Both the position numbers and the translations under genes were made by a program. A stretch of 64,000 nt of DNA from JASHVB01 sp035523995 (GTDB taxonomy: Bacteria; Pseudomonadota; Alphaproteobacteria; Acetobacterales; Acetobacteraceae): assembly GCA_035523995.1 (NCBI GenBank), contig DATKPQ010000072.1:1-64000 (forward strand). The letters run 5' to 3'. A model generated the notes under the pieces. That model worked only from the letters and a program-made list of their open reading frames with translations. It made no database searches and was not told where the DNA came from. Positions within the stretch are counted from its first letter, which is position 1. The number at the start of each line of letters is the position of its first letter. This document shows positions 43,321 to 52,160 of the stretch, one piece after another.

Positions 43321-45150
43321 ATGTCGGAAACCACGGCAATTGCCGCGTCCAGCGTTGTCGATTCGATCGGCATCAATACCCATATCGATTTCGATTCCTA
43401 TGGCTATCAGAATCTCCCGGCCGTGGAGGAGGCAATAAATTACCTGGGAGTCAAAAACATCCGCGATAGTGCCGAGAACCCTTCGGACGTGCAGTCCTGG
43501 CTGCAGGTCTCGCAGGCGACCGGCGCCAGGTTCGACGATTTCATCGGCGAGACATCGCCTTCCGATATGCAGACTCAGCTTGCGCTGATGCCGCAGCTCG
43601 CGGCGGAGGGCGTGCTGAACTACATCGAAGGCGGCAATGAGGAGGACGATTCCTACGCCGCCTCGCAGGGCAACAACCTGCAGACCGCGGCGCAGTTCCA
43701 ACAGCAGGTCTTTGCCATGGGCCAGCAGCTCGGGCTGCCGGTGATCAACATGAGCTTCGGCGCCGGCTGGACCGGCGCGAATGACTGGCAGGGCGACTAT
43801 GGCACGGTGGGCGATCTGTCCGCCTATACCAACTTCGCCAACGCCCATACCTATCCGAACGCGGGCACATCCGTGGACTCAACAATCCAGCAGCTCAACG
43901 GCGACGCGTTGCTGGCGGCTGGCAACCGGCCAGTGATAACGACCGAGATCGGCTGGGATACCGGCGGCCAGGGAGCCGCGGTGCAGGGGGTGGTGGAGGC
44001 GGCGCTGGACGGCATCAAGGATGGTGATGCCGGCATGTATTTCTACGCTTTGTTCAACGACGGGTCCGGCAATTACGGGCTGATGAATTCGGATGGCTCG
44101 CCGACGCCCGCCGGCACCGCACTGCATGACCTGACCACCTTGCTCGCCGACGATGGCGGCAGCTTCACACCGGGGTCGCTGGACTACAGTCTGAACGGCA
44201 ATGTCTCGAGCGATAACACGCTGCTGATGGCAAAGTCCGACGGCAGCTATTGGCTGGCGTTGTGGGACGAAAGTGCGGGTGCACATAACGTGACGGTGAA
44301 CCTGGGGTCGGACGCGTCGCAGATTCAGGTGTTCGATCCGGTGACTGGCACGTCCGCCATCCAGAGCGCCAGCAACGCCAACAGCATGACGGTGGACCTG
44401 GGGGGCGATCCGCTGCTGGTCGAGGTCGTGCCTTCGGGGAGTAGCAGCGCCGCGGCCACGGCCGCCGCAGGCTCGAGCAATGCCGGGGCCGCGACGTCGT
44501 CGGACAATTCGAGCGATACGACCACGCCAGCCGCCACGTCCTCCAGCAATGCGGCTGGCGGGGCGCAGGATTCCAGCGCTACCGCCACGACTGCGCCGGC
44601 CATCACCATTGCATCCGGCGATACAAACCCGGTGGAGAACGTCAGCAACACCACGATCGGGGCGACGGCGGGCGATCACCTGATCTTCATAGGCGGCACC
44701 GGCGATACGCTGACGGCGACAGGCGGCAACGAGACGGTGCAGGCGTTCCAAGGGAGCAACACGATCGCCACCGGTAGCGGCGATGACGCGGTGTATTTCG
44801 CTGGCTCGAATAACGTGGTGGATGCCGGGGGCGGATCCAACACGCTGTACGACAGCGGCAGCAACAATACGATCATGCTGCCTGCGGCGACGCAGGGCAG
44901 CGACACGATCTATGGCTACCTGATGACCAACGGTGACACGTTCGACATGAGCAAGCTGCTGGCCGGCACAAGCTGGAACGGCGACGTTTCCACGATCGGC
45001 GATTTCGTCTCGCTGACGGATGCGAATAATAACGCGGTGATCAGTGTCGATCCCAGCGGCACGCAAGGCGGCAGCAGCTATACGGTTGCGACGCTGGAGA
45101 GCACTGGGCCGGTCACGCTCGGCACGCTGCTGGCGCATGCGATCACGTGA
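43321..45150 (+). CDS. Glycoside-hydrolase-like protein with RTX-like C-terminal domain, long paralogue
   Basis: 609-residue paralogue of the preceding protein. Residues 1-370 repeat the GH-like module gaplessly, with EGGNEED at 103-109 and TTEIGWDTGG (Glu209). A low-complexity Ser/Ala/Thr linker spans about 372-425. The tail (about 430-609) has calcium-binding beta-roll-like repeats such as GGTGDTLTATGGNETVQAF and ATGSGDDAVYF, then a C-terminal region ending LGTLLAHAIT. Absence of an N-terminal signal plus this tail suggests type I secretion (inference). A palindromic hairpin follows the stop. The substrate is unknown; a polysaccharide is expected from the GH-A-like active-site layout. Confidence 0.75.
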   Translation: MSETTAIAASSVVDSIGINTHIDFDSYGYQNLPAVEEAINYLGVKNIRDSAENPSDVQSWLQVSQATGARFDDFIGETSPSDMQTQLALMPQLAAEGVLNYIEGGNEEDDSYAASQGNNLQTAAQFQQQVFAMGQQLGLPVINMSFGAGWTGANDWQGDYGTVGDLSAYTNFANAHTYPNAGTSVDSTIQQLNGDALLAAGNRPVITTEIGWDTGGQGAAVQGVVEAALDGIKDGDAGMYFYALFNDGSGNYGLMNSDGSPTPAGTALHDLTTLLADDGGSFTPGSLDYSLNGNVSSDNTLLMAKSDGSYWLALWDESAGAHNVTVNLGSDASQIQVFDPVTGTSAIQSASNANSMTVDLGGDPLLVEVVPSGSSSAAATAAAGSSNAGAATSSDNSSDTTTPAATSSSNAAGGAQDSSATATTAPAITIASGDTNPVENVSNTTIGATAGDHLIFIGGTGDTLTATGGNETVQAFQGSNTIATGSGDDAVYFAGSNNVVDAGGGSNTLYDSGSNNTIMLPAATQGSDTIYGYLMTNGDTFDMSKLLAGTSWNGDVSTIGDFVSLTDANNNAVISVDPSGTQGGSSYTVATLESTGPVTLGTLLAHAIT

Positions 45151-45520
45151 CGATGGCGGGTTTCCTTCTCCCGGTTTCGGGAGGGGGAAATGTTCGGCGC
45201 GTGCTGCCTGCCCGTTATCCATGGCCAGGCCGGGGCTCATGTGTTGAACCGCCCGTTCCGCAGCGCCGGTTCGCCCGGCCATTGCCCCGCCGGTGCCGGC
45301 GCGGGGTCATGCTGCTGGTCCCGACCGCTCAACGCCGCGGCCCGCGTGTCGGCCAGCGTCATGCAATCGGGCCAGCGCGTGGCGCCGGGCGGCAATTTCC
45401 GTTGCACCGCCGCGTCGGTTGCGGCAAGTGAACGCCGCCGTTGGCCAACCGGACCGTCGCCATCTCGGACAACGCGACCGATCAGGCGGTGCCGGCCACG
45501 CAGCGGCGGGAGGAACCGAC
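45151..45520. other. 370-bp spacer upstream of the histidine kinase
   Basis: Contains the hairpin at 45162-45189. The reading frame of the kinase is open back to 45293, but its composition there does not resemble the protein and a strong ribosome site marks the ATG at 45521. No other gene was supported. Confidence 0.5.
45162..45189 (+). terminator. Palindromic hairpin after the RTX-tailed gene
   Basis: Arms ttccttctcccg and cgggagggggaa (10 of 12 Watson-Crick, two G-T) with a 4-nt loop, 11 nt past the stop codon. Related to the CCTCTCCC palindrome family. Confidence 0.55.
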
Positions 45521-47098
45521 ATGCTGGCATGGCTCTCCGGCTTGTGGCTGACCCAGGGCTATCTGCCGCACGGCATCTGTCTCGCGTGGCAGCCGTGGCT
45601 GATCTGGCTCGAGCTCATGTCCAATGCATTGATCGCAATTTCGTATTATTCGATTCCCGCTGCCCTGGCGTACTTCGCGATCCAGCGGCGCGACTTGCCA
45701 TTCCGGTCCGTCTTCGTATTGTTCATCCTGTTCATACTCGCTTGTGGGACAACCCATGCGGTAAGCGCCATCACGCTGTGGGATCCGATCTACCGGCTTG
45801 ATGCCTCCGTCGAGGCGTTGACTGCGCTGGTATCCGTACCAACCGCGATCACCTTGTGGCTGTTGCTGCCAGCGGCTCTGGCGATGCCAAGCCATGCACA
45901 GCTCGCTGCGCTCAATCGCAGCCTGTCCCATGAGATTGAAGAACGCCGGCGCATCGAGCAATCGGTGCGCGACATGAATGTCGTGCTGGATCAGCGGGTG
46001 CAGGCGAGGACAGCGCTGCTGCAATCGATCCTCGATACCGTACCCGATGCCATGGTGGTGGTCGATGCGCAGGGCCTGATCGAATCATTCAGCGCGGCGG
46101 CGGAGCAATTGTTCGGTTTCACCGCCGAAGACATGCGCGGCTGCAGCATTGCGCTGCTGATCCCGCAGCTGGGATCCGCCAGCCTCGACGCGCAATTCGA
46201 CGAGTTCCTGGTGCGCAATGGGAACAGTACGCAGTCTAACGCGCGTGCCGCGATGGGAAAGCGGAAAGACGCAAGCACGTTCCCGATGGAGCTGTTAGTC
46301 GGCGCGGTGCGGCATGGCGAGCAACATCTGTTCACCTGCTTCGTCCGCGATCTCACCGAACGCCAGGAGGCGGAGCGCCGCATGCAGGAACTGCAGGCGG
46401 AACTCGCGCATGTGTCGCGGCTGACCGAGATGGGGCAGCTGGCATCCGGTATTGCCCACGAGCTGAACCAGCCGCTGAGCGCCACAGCGAATTATCTCAG
46501 CGCGACAAGGCGGCTGCTGGAGCGAGGCGATGCTTCCGCATTGCACGCCGTCAAGGAGGCGATCGATCGCGCGACGGCACAGGTGCAGCGGACCGGCGAT
46601 ATCATTCAGCGGCTGCGTGGCTTCGTGAAGAAATCCGAACCGGAACGCAAGCCGGAGGATGTCGTTGGTCTGGTGGAAGAAGCCAGCTCGCTGGCTCTGA
46701 TCGGCGGCAGAGACCGGGGCGTCGCGGTGGATTTGCGACCAGCGCCGGCGCTGCCGCCGGTGCTGGTGGACAGAGTTCAGATCCAGCAGGTGGTGGTGAA
46801 TATCCTGCGCAACGCCGTCGAGGCGATGGAGGCGGGCCCGCGCCGCGAGATCACCATCGATGTTACCCCCGCCTCCGATGGGCTGGTGGAGATTGGTGTC
46901 GCCGACACCGGACACGGCATTGCACAGAATATTGCGCAACGATTGTTCCAGCCGTTCAATACGAGCAAGGCGCACGGCATGGGCGTTGGGTTGTCGCTCT
47001 GCCGTTCGATCATCGAGGCGCATGGCGGGCGGCTTTGGGCCGAGCCGAATCCTGACGGCGGCACGATCTTCCGGTTCACTGTCCCGGTGGCGGCGTGA
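45521..47098 (+). CDS. Sensor histidine kinase with ethylene-receptor-like N-terminal membrane domain and PAS
   Basis: A 525-residue membrane kinase. Three hydrophobic helices (about 30-118) match the ethylene-binding domain of plant ETR1: SYYSIPAALAYF (Tyr42, Ile45, Pro46), then FILACGTTH with Ile72, Cys75 and His79, the CxxxH copper ligands. The position of ETR1 Asp25 is Asn35. A helix and PAS domain (about 168-280) are followed by the His-box GIAHELNQPLS (His313). The ATPase has N-box ILRNAVEAM, G1 ADTGHGIA and G2 GMGVGLSLCRS, an HWE-unlike, FixL/NtrB-like layout. ATG 45521 has a gggagga site. No response regulator gene adjoins it. Confidence 0.88.
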   Translation: MLAWLSGLWLTQGYLPHGICLAWQPWLIWLELMSNALIAISYYSIPAALAYFAIQRRDLPFRSVFVLFILFILACGTTHAVSAITLWDPIYRLDASVEALTALVSVPTAITLWLLLPAALAMPSHAQLAALNRSLSHEIEERRRIEQSVRDMNVVLDQRVQARTALLQSILDTVPDAMVVVDAQGLIESFSAAAEQLFGFTAEDMRGCSIALLIPQLGSASLDAQFDEFLVRNGNSTQSNARAAMGKRKDASTFPMELLVGAVRHGEQHLFTCFVRDLTERQEAERRMQELQAELAHVSRLTEMGQLASGIAHELNQPLSATANYLSATRRLLERGDASALHAVKEAIDRATAQVQRTGDIIQRLRGFVKKSEPERKPEDVVGLVEEASSLALIGGRDRGVAVDLRPAPALPPVLVDRVQIQQVVVNILRNAVEAMEAGPRREITIDVTPASDGLVEIGVADTGHGIAQNIAQRLFQPFNTSKAHGMGVGLSLCRSIIEAHGGRLWAEPNPDGGTIFRFTVPVAA

Positions 47099-47106
47099 CC
47101 TGACGG

Positions 47107-47127
47107 AGCCGCGGGAAGCGCGCGGCT
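47107..47127. terminator. Hairpin between convergent kinase and MFS genes
   Basis: Perfect 7-bp stem agccgcg/cgcggct with a 7-nt loop followed by tttg, in the 50-bp gap between convergent genes. Likely shared terminator. Confidence 0.5.
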
Positions 47128-47148
47128 TTGCGGCGAGCGGAATGCGCA

Positions 47149-48492
47149 TCAAGCCGCGGCGGTTTCTGCTGCTGCCTGGGTTTCCGAGCGCCGGCGCAGC
47201 AGCCGCAGCACGGCAAGCGCACCGGTGGCGGCGACCAGCGTCGGCACCGCAGCGATCAGGAACAATTGCGACGGGGTCCAATGCATGGCCAGCAGCAGGC
47301 CGGCGATCGCCGGGGACAGCACGGCGCCGCAGCGGCCGACACCAAAGCCCCAGCCAACGCCGGTGCCGCGCATGCTGGGCGGATAGACGTTGGCGCAACT
47401 TGCATTCAGCACGCTCTGCGCACCGATCAGGAAGATCCCTACCGCGAGCACGGCGCACATCAGGAAAGCGAACTCGCTCCCGCCGCTGCCCAACACCACC
47501 ATTGCGACGGCGGCCAGCGCATATAGCAGGCCGGTGGCGAGAAACGGCGGCACGCGCACGACGATCGGAGCAACGAGCAAGGTGCCGATGATGCCGCCGA
47601 ACTGCAGCGAGGCGGAGATCACCACCACCTCCTTGCCTGACAGGCCGCGGCCGGACAGCAAAGTCGGCAGCCATGAATTGAAGAAGAACAGCGCGATGCC
47701 GGCGCCGAAGAATGTCACCCACAGCATGATGGTGATGGGGGCGCGGGCATCCTCGAAGAGTTGGGCGGGTTGGAAGCCAGGCTTGTTCTCATAGGCGACA
47801 GTGAACCGGGTTTCATGGGAGACGTCGTGTGTGGGATCGATGCGGGCAAGCGTGGCGCGGATATGCGCTACCGGCGCGTTGTGCATGACCTGGAAGACCA
47901 GGGTCTCCGGCAGGCAGGCAACGAACAAGGGAGCGAGCAGGATTGGCAACGCGCCGCCGAGATAGAAGACGGTGCGCCAGCCGAAGATGGAGAGGAAGCC
48001 GTAGGAATAGCCGGCCACGACGGAGCCCAGCGCGATGCTGATATACATGATCATGGTGACCGTCGTACGCACGTGCCGCGGCATGAAGTCGCTGGCGATG
48101 GCAATGGAGATGGGGGTTGCACCGCCCAGCAGAAGGCCGGCGAAAAAGCGGAGGGCCACCAATACGCGGACTGATGGCGCGAACGCCGCGGCGAAGGAGA
48201 ACACGCCGAAGCCGATCCCGCACAGGATGAAGGTGTGCCTGGCACCCAACCGGTCGGCGACCAGGCCGAAGGCGAGCGCGCCGATCGTGAGGCCGAACAA
48301 TCCGGCGGAGAATACCGGCGCGATCATGGCGCGGGTGATGCCGAAGAGGTGGATGAATTGCGGTGCGGCGTAGCTGATGGCGGTGAGGTCGTAGCCGTCC
48401 AGGAACACCATCAGGCCGCACAGGATGGCGATCCAGAGATGGAAGGCGTTGAAACGGGCGTTGTCGATGACGTCCGAAACGTTGGTTGGCAT
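47149..48492 (-). CDS. MFS transporter, aromatic acid:H+ symporter (AAHS)-like
   Basis: Twelve-helix major facilitator. The helix-1 motif GLMVFLDGYDLTAISYAAP with the DGYD signature is typical of the aromatic acid:H+ symporters (PcaK, BenK types). The loop 2-3 motif is FGLVADRLGARHTFILCG. The second half has a GTGVGWGFGVGRCGA segment. Frame start 48549 is possible, but ATG 48492 has a gggagag site 8 nt upstream, giving 447 residues. It lies downstream of livF on the same strand, with about 285 bp of repeat-containing spacer between them. Substrate class is inferred from the motif only. Confidence 0.86.
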   Translation of the reverse strand: MPTNVSDVIDNARFNAFHLWIAILCGLMVFLDGYDLTAISYAAPQFIHLFGITRAMIAPVFSAGLFGLTIGALAFGLVADRLGARHTFILCGIGFGVFSFAAAFAPSVRVLVALRFFAGLLLGGATPISIAIASDFMPRHVRTTVTMIMYISIALGSVVAGYSYGFLSIFGWRTVFYLGGALPILLAPLFVACLPETLVFQVMHNAPVAHIRATLARIDPTHDVSHETRFTVAYENKPGFQPAQLFEDARAPITIMLWVTFFGAGIALFFFNSWLPTLLSGRGLSGKEVVVISASLQFGGIIGTLLVAPIVVRVPPFLATGLLYALAAVAMVVLGSGGSEFAFLMCAVLAVGIFLIGAQSVLNASCANVYPPSMRGTGVGWGFGVGRCGAVLSPAIAGLLLAMHWTPSQLFLIAAVPTLVAATGALAVLRLLRRRSETQAAAETAAA

Positions 48493-48650
48493 CGTTTGTC
48501 TCTCCCGGAGTCGCAGCGGCGGGGCTGCGGCCTGTGGCGGGGGTGGCATGGGCCGGAGAGGAGATCAAGCGGCGGCGGCGTGCCTGTTCGTTGTTGCCGG
48601 GAGTGAGGCGGGGAAGTGGTCTTTGAACTGTCGAGCCGGGATAGAGCGGC

Positions 48651-48775
48651 CTGTCACGAGCGAGATTGCTTCGTCGCTTTGCGCCTCGCAATGACATGAG
48701 AGGCGCGATGACATAAAGGGCGCGATGACTTTATTATAAATGCACGATGAAGCGAAAGGCGCGATGACTTGAAAA
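48651..48775. repeat. REP-like arm, copy C, with short tandem repeats
   Basis: A single REP-like arm (gagattgcttcgtcgc...cctcgcaatgacat, 48651-48697) followed by three reiterations of ggcgcgatgac up to 48763, separated by short AT-rich stretches. It lies between livF and the MFS gene. Confidence 0.65.
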
Positions 48776-48776
48776 G

Positions 48777-49484
48777 CTAAAGCGCCAGCAGCCGGTCCAG
48801 CAGCGCCGGATCGTCGCGCAATTCCGCTGCGCCACCGGAATGGCGCACCGTCCCCTTTTCCAGCACGTAAACCCGATCGGCCAGCGACAATGAAAACGCG
48901 ACCCCTTGCTCTGCCAGCAAAATCGTCAGCCCTTCTGCCTTCAGTTCGGCGATCTTCTGCCGCAGCATCTCGACGATGAGCGGTGCCAGGCCCTCGGACG
49001 GCTCGTCCAACAGCAGCAGTTCCGGGTTTCCCACCAAGGCGCGACCGATCGTCAGCATCTGTTGCTCGCCGCCGGACAGATAGCCGCCGCGCTGGTTGCG
49101 GCGTTCCGATAACACGGGGAACAGATCGTAGACGCGGTCCACCGTCCATCGTCCGGGGCGGCGCGCGGCGCGCGCGGCGACGTCGAGGTTCTCCCACACC
49201 GTCAGCTCGGCAAAGATGCGGCGATCTTCCGGCACAAACCCGATGCCGGCGCGCGCGATGCGGAACGGCGGCCATCCCGCCACATCCTTTCCGCGCCATA
49301 CCACATGCCCGGATCGCGGCGGCGTGAGCCCCATGATCGAGCGCATCGTCGTGGATTTTCCGACGCCGTTGCGCCCGAGCAAGCAGACGCATTCGCCTTC
49401 GGCCACATCGAGCGAAATGCCGAACAACACCTGGCTGAGGCCATAGGCGGTATGGATGTTGTCCACCGTGAGCAGTGACGTCAC
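48777..49484 (-). CDS. livF: Branched-chain amino acid-type ABC transporter ATP-binding protein LivF
   Basis: Second ATPase of the Liv/HAAT-type importer, 235 residues. Walker A GRNGVGKST is at 37-45, followed by the signature LSGGEQQMLTIGRAL and Walker B LLLLDEPSEGLAPL, a LivF-typical form. Its start overlaps the livG stop by 4 nt (ATGA), so it is cotranslated at the end of the livKHMGF series. It should pair with LivG to energise LivH-LivM. The ligand is set by the SBP and is unproven. Confidence 0.93.
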   Translation of the reverse strand: MTSLLTVDNIHTAYGLSQVLFGISLDVAEGECVCLLGRNGVGKSTTMRSIMGLTPPRSGHVVWRGKDVAGWPPFRIARAGIGFVPEDRRIFAELTVWENLDVAARAARRPGRWTVDRVYDLFPVLSERRNQRGGYLSGGEQQMLTIGRALVGNPELLLLDEPSEGLAPLIVEMLRQKIAELKAEGLTILLAEQGVAFSLSLADRVYVLEKGTVRHSGGAAELRDDPALLDRLLAL

Positions 49485-50218
49485 GCATGCTCTCCCAGGT
49501 AGACGCGGCGCACTTCGGGATTGGCGCGCACTTCGTCCGGCGGGCCTTCGGCGAGTTTGCGGCCCTGGTAGAGCACGGCGATCTTCTGCGCGATGCCGAA
49601 CACCACGGCCATATCATGCTCTGTGAACAGCAGCGTGAGGCCGCGTTCCAACGCGATGCGGCGCAGCAGCGCGATGGTGTCGTGCGTCTCGCCAGCCGAC
49701 ATGCCGGCGGTGGGTTCGTCCAGCAGCAGGACCTTCGGATCGGATGCCAGAGCGATGCCAAGTTCGAGCTGCTTTTGGTTGCCATAGGCCAGCGTGCCGG
49801 CGGTCTCGCCTGCCACGGCGCCCAGGCCGATCGACGCCAGCAGCGCCTCGGCATCGTCGCGGAACAGCGTTTCGGAATGAGACCAGAAGTCCCGGCCGTG
49901 GCCGCGATGGGCCATCAGCGCCGCTTGCACGTTCTGCAAGACCGTGAGGCGGGGAAAGATATTCGTCAGCTGGAAGGACCGGCCCATGCCCAGGCCGCAA
50001 ATGCGATAGGGCGGCAGCCCTGTCACATCCCGCCCATCCAGCACCACGCGCCCGGTATCGGCACGCAGATGGCCGGTAATGAGGTTGAAGAAGGTAGACT
50101 TGCCGGCGCCGTTTGGCCCGATCACCGCGGCGATCTGTTGGCTTTCCACCGTCAGGCTGACGTCATTCACCGCGACGAAGCCCGCGAACGATTTGCGCAA
50201 GTGAGTGATTTCAAGCAT
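49481..50218 (-). CDS. livG: Branched-chain amino acid-type ABC transporter ATP-binding protein LivG
   Basis: First ATPase of the Liv-type importer, 245 residues from the ATG at 50218. Walker A GPNGAGKST is near 34-42. The LivG-type variant signature AYGNQKQLELGIAL and Walker B VLLLDEPTAGMS follow, and the C-terminal EVRRVYLGE is typical of LivG. The frame is open to 50290, but the internal ATG starts the domain (MLEITHLRKSF) and overlaps the end of livM by 8 nt. The livF start overlaps its stop, so livM-livG-livF form an interlocked unit. Confidence 0.92.
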   Translation of the reverse strand: MLEITHLRKSFAGFVAVNDVSLTVESQQIAAVIGPNGAGKSTFFNLITGHLRADTGRVVLDGRDVTGLPPYRICGLGMGRSFQLTNIFPRLTVLQNVQAALMAHRGHGRDFWSHSETLFRDDAEALLASIGLGAVAGETAGTLAYGNQKQLELGIALASDPKVLLLDEPTAGMSAGETHDTIALLRRIALERGLTLLFTEHDMAVVFGIAQKIAVLYQGRKLAEGPPDEVRANPEVRRVYLGEHA

Positions 50219-51239
50219 CACGCGCCACCAGACGCGACCGCCGCCGCTGCACGGCAACCCACGCGCGGTTGAATCCGCCCACCACGCCACCCGGTAACGC
50301 GAACAACAGCACCAGCAGGATCGAGCCCAGCACGAACGGCCAGTATTGCGTATAGTTGGTGATCTCCTGGTTCAGCCAGTCCAGCACCAGCGCACCAACC
50401 GGCGGTCCCCAGAAGAAGTTCATCCCGCCGAGGATAGTCATGATCATCACCTGCGCCGACTGCGTCCAGAACACGTAGTCGGGGAACACGCCGCGGGTGT
50501 AAATGCCGTACAGCGCGCCGGCGAATCCCGCGAAGCCGCCGGCGACGACGAACACGGTCAGTTCGTAGGCGCGGACGTTGAGGCCGATGAAGGCGGCGCG
50601 TTCGCGGTTGTCGCGGATCGCGGTCAGCATGCGGCCGAACGGCGAGCGTGTGATCTGCGCCATGGCCGCAGTGCAGATTGCCGCGAGCGTCAGGGTCAGG
50701 ATGTAGAAGCGGCCGTTCTCGGTCAGGCCGTCGAGGCCGGGGATGGCCGCCATCCAGTGCATGTCCGGGAAGGGCACATCGGCGATGCCCTGGTCGCCGC
50801 CGGTCACGGCGTCCCATTTGAAGCAGATCGCCCACACGATCTGCGAAAATGCCAACGTCAGCATGGCGAAGTAGATTTTTGTGAGGCGTACGCAGAAGTA
50901 GCCGAAGACCAGCGAGAACAGTGCCGCGGCCAGGCCGGCTGCCGGGAAGGCGATGACGAACGACACGCCGTAGGTCTTCATCAGGATGCCGCAGACATAG
51001 GCGCCGACACCGAAATACGCGACGTGGCCGAACGACACCAATCCCGTCGTGCCCAGCAGCAGGTTGAGGCTGACGGCGAACAACGCGTCGATGATGATCT
51101 GGGTGGCGAGGAACGTGTCGTAGCGGCTGCCGATCCACGGCATCGGCAACAGCAGCAGGAACACGATCAGCGTCCACGGCACGCGGCGCGGGCTTGCATT
51201 TCGGGACCGGACCATGGGACGGCTGAGCGGCAGGCTCAT
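50211..51239 (-). CDS. livM: Branched-chain amino acid-type ABC transporter permease LivM
   Basis: Inner-membrane permease of the Liv-type importer, 342 residues with about nine helices. Typical segments are the N-terminal LNLLLGTTGLVSFGHVAYFGVGAY, a central PFGRMLTAIRDNRERAAFIGLN and the late MTILGGMNFFWGPPVGA. The start overlaps the livH stop by 4 nt and the stop overlaps livG, so it is translationally coupled on both sides. The permease partner is LivH. Confidence 0.93.
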   Translation of the reverse strand: MSLPLSRPMVRSRNASPRRVPWTLIVFLLLLPMPWIGSRYDTFLATQIIIDALFAVSLNLLLGTTGLVSFGHVAYFGVGAYVCGILMKTYGVSFVIAFPAAGLAAALFSLVFGYFCVRLTKIYFAMLTLAFSQIVWAICFKWDAVTGGDQGIADVPFPDMHWMAAIPGLDGLTENGRFYILTLTLAAICTAAMAQITRSPFGRMLTAIRDNRERAAFIGLNVRAYELTVFVVAGGFAGFAGALYGIYTRGVFPDYVFWTQSAQVMIMTILGGMNFFWGPPVGALVLDWLNQEITNYTQYWPFVLGSILLVLLFALPGGVVGGFNRAWVAVQRRRSRLVARDA

Positions 51240-52117
51240 CGGATTGGCCGTCCCATCAGGCCCCAGGGTCGCACGATCAGCACCACTGCCATCAGCGCAA
51301 ACACCGCGAATACTGAGAACTGTGGAAATGCCAGGATGCCGAAGGACAGCGTCTGGCCGTAGATCATTGCGCCCCAGAATGTGCCCCAGAACGATCCCAG
51401 GCCGCCGATCACCACCACGATGAAGGCATCGACGATGATCTGTACGTCCATGCCCGGCACCACACTTTCAATGGGGGTGATCAGCGCGCCGGCCAGGCCG
51501 GCCAGGAAGGAGCTGACGACGAACATGCCGGTGTAGAGCATGCCGACATTGGCACCGAGCGCGCCTACCATCTCGCGGTCATACGCTGCTGCCCTCAGCA
51601 CTCGTCCGGCCGAACTTTTGCTCAGCACCAGGCCGCCGATGATCGCAATTGCTGGTCCCAGCAGGATGATGAACAGATTGTAGAAGGGGATTGTGGTGCC
51701 GAGCCATTGCAAGCTGCCGTCCAGCACGGGAGGACGGTGCACCGAAAGTTGGTCGGTGCCCCAGGTGTATTTGGCGACGTCGCCCAGGATCAGCACCAGC
51801 GCGTAGGTGAACAGCAGTTGGTAGAGTTCTTCGACGCCGTAGAGGTGGCGCAGCAAAAGGCGTTCGACGATGCCGCCGAGGATAGCGACGCTGACGCCGG
51901 CTGCCAGTGCGGCAATCCAGAACGCGCCACCGGTGGGTTGCAGCCACGTCACCACCTGCCAGGCCATGTAGGCGCCGATCATGTAGAATGAGCCATGCGC
52001 GAAGTTCAGCACGCGCATGACGCCGAATACCAGCGACAGGCCGGAGGCGATCAGGAACAGGAACATCGCCGTGGTCAGGCCGCTGAGGAACTGGGCGGCG
52101 ATCAGGGAGATCGTCAT
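51236..52117 (-). CDS. livH: Branched-chain amino acid-type ABC transporter permease LivH
   Basis: Inner-membrane permease partner of LivM, 293 residues. Characteristic segments are ASGLSLVFGVMRVLNFAHGSFYMIGAY near the start and RAAAYDREMVGALGANV in the cytoplasmic loop. The end includes VIGGLGSFWGTFWGAMIYG. It is preceded on the same strand by a 269-bp spacer packed with REP-like units and then livK, so the SBP gene is separated from the rest of the operon by repeats. Confidence 0.93.
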   Translation of the reverse strand: MTISLIAAQFLSGLTTAMFLFLIASGLSLVFGVMRVLNFAHGSFYMIGAYMAWQVVTWLQPTGGAFWIAALAAGVSVAILGGIVERLLLRHLYGVEELYQLLFTYALVLILGDVAKYTWGTDQLSVHRPPVLDGSLQWLGTTIPFYNLFIILLGPAIAIIGGLVLSKSSAGRVLRAAAYDREMVGALGANVGMLYTGMFVVSSFLAGLAGALITPIESVVPGMDVQIIVDAFIVVVIGGLGSFWGTFWGAMIYGQTLSFGILAFPQFSVFAVFALMAVVLIVRPWGLMGRPIR

Positions 52118-52160
52118 GACGTGGGTCGGGGTCCGTCGGTGCGTTCGATCAGGTGGGTCT

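Noticed and set aside
45293..45520. Longer N-terminus for the ethylene-receptor-like kinase
   Set aside because: The extra residues are Arg/Pro-rich without similarity, and a strong ribosome site marks the ATG at 45521.
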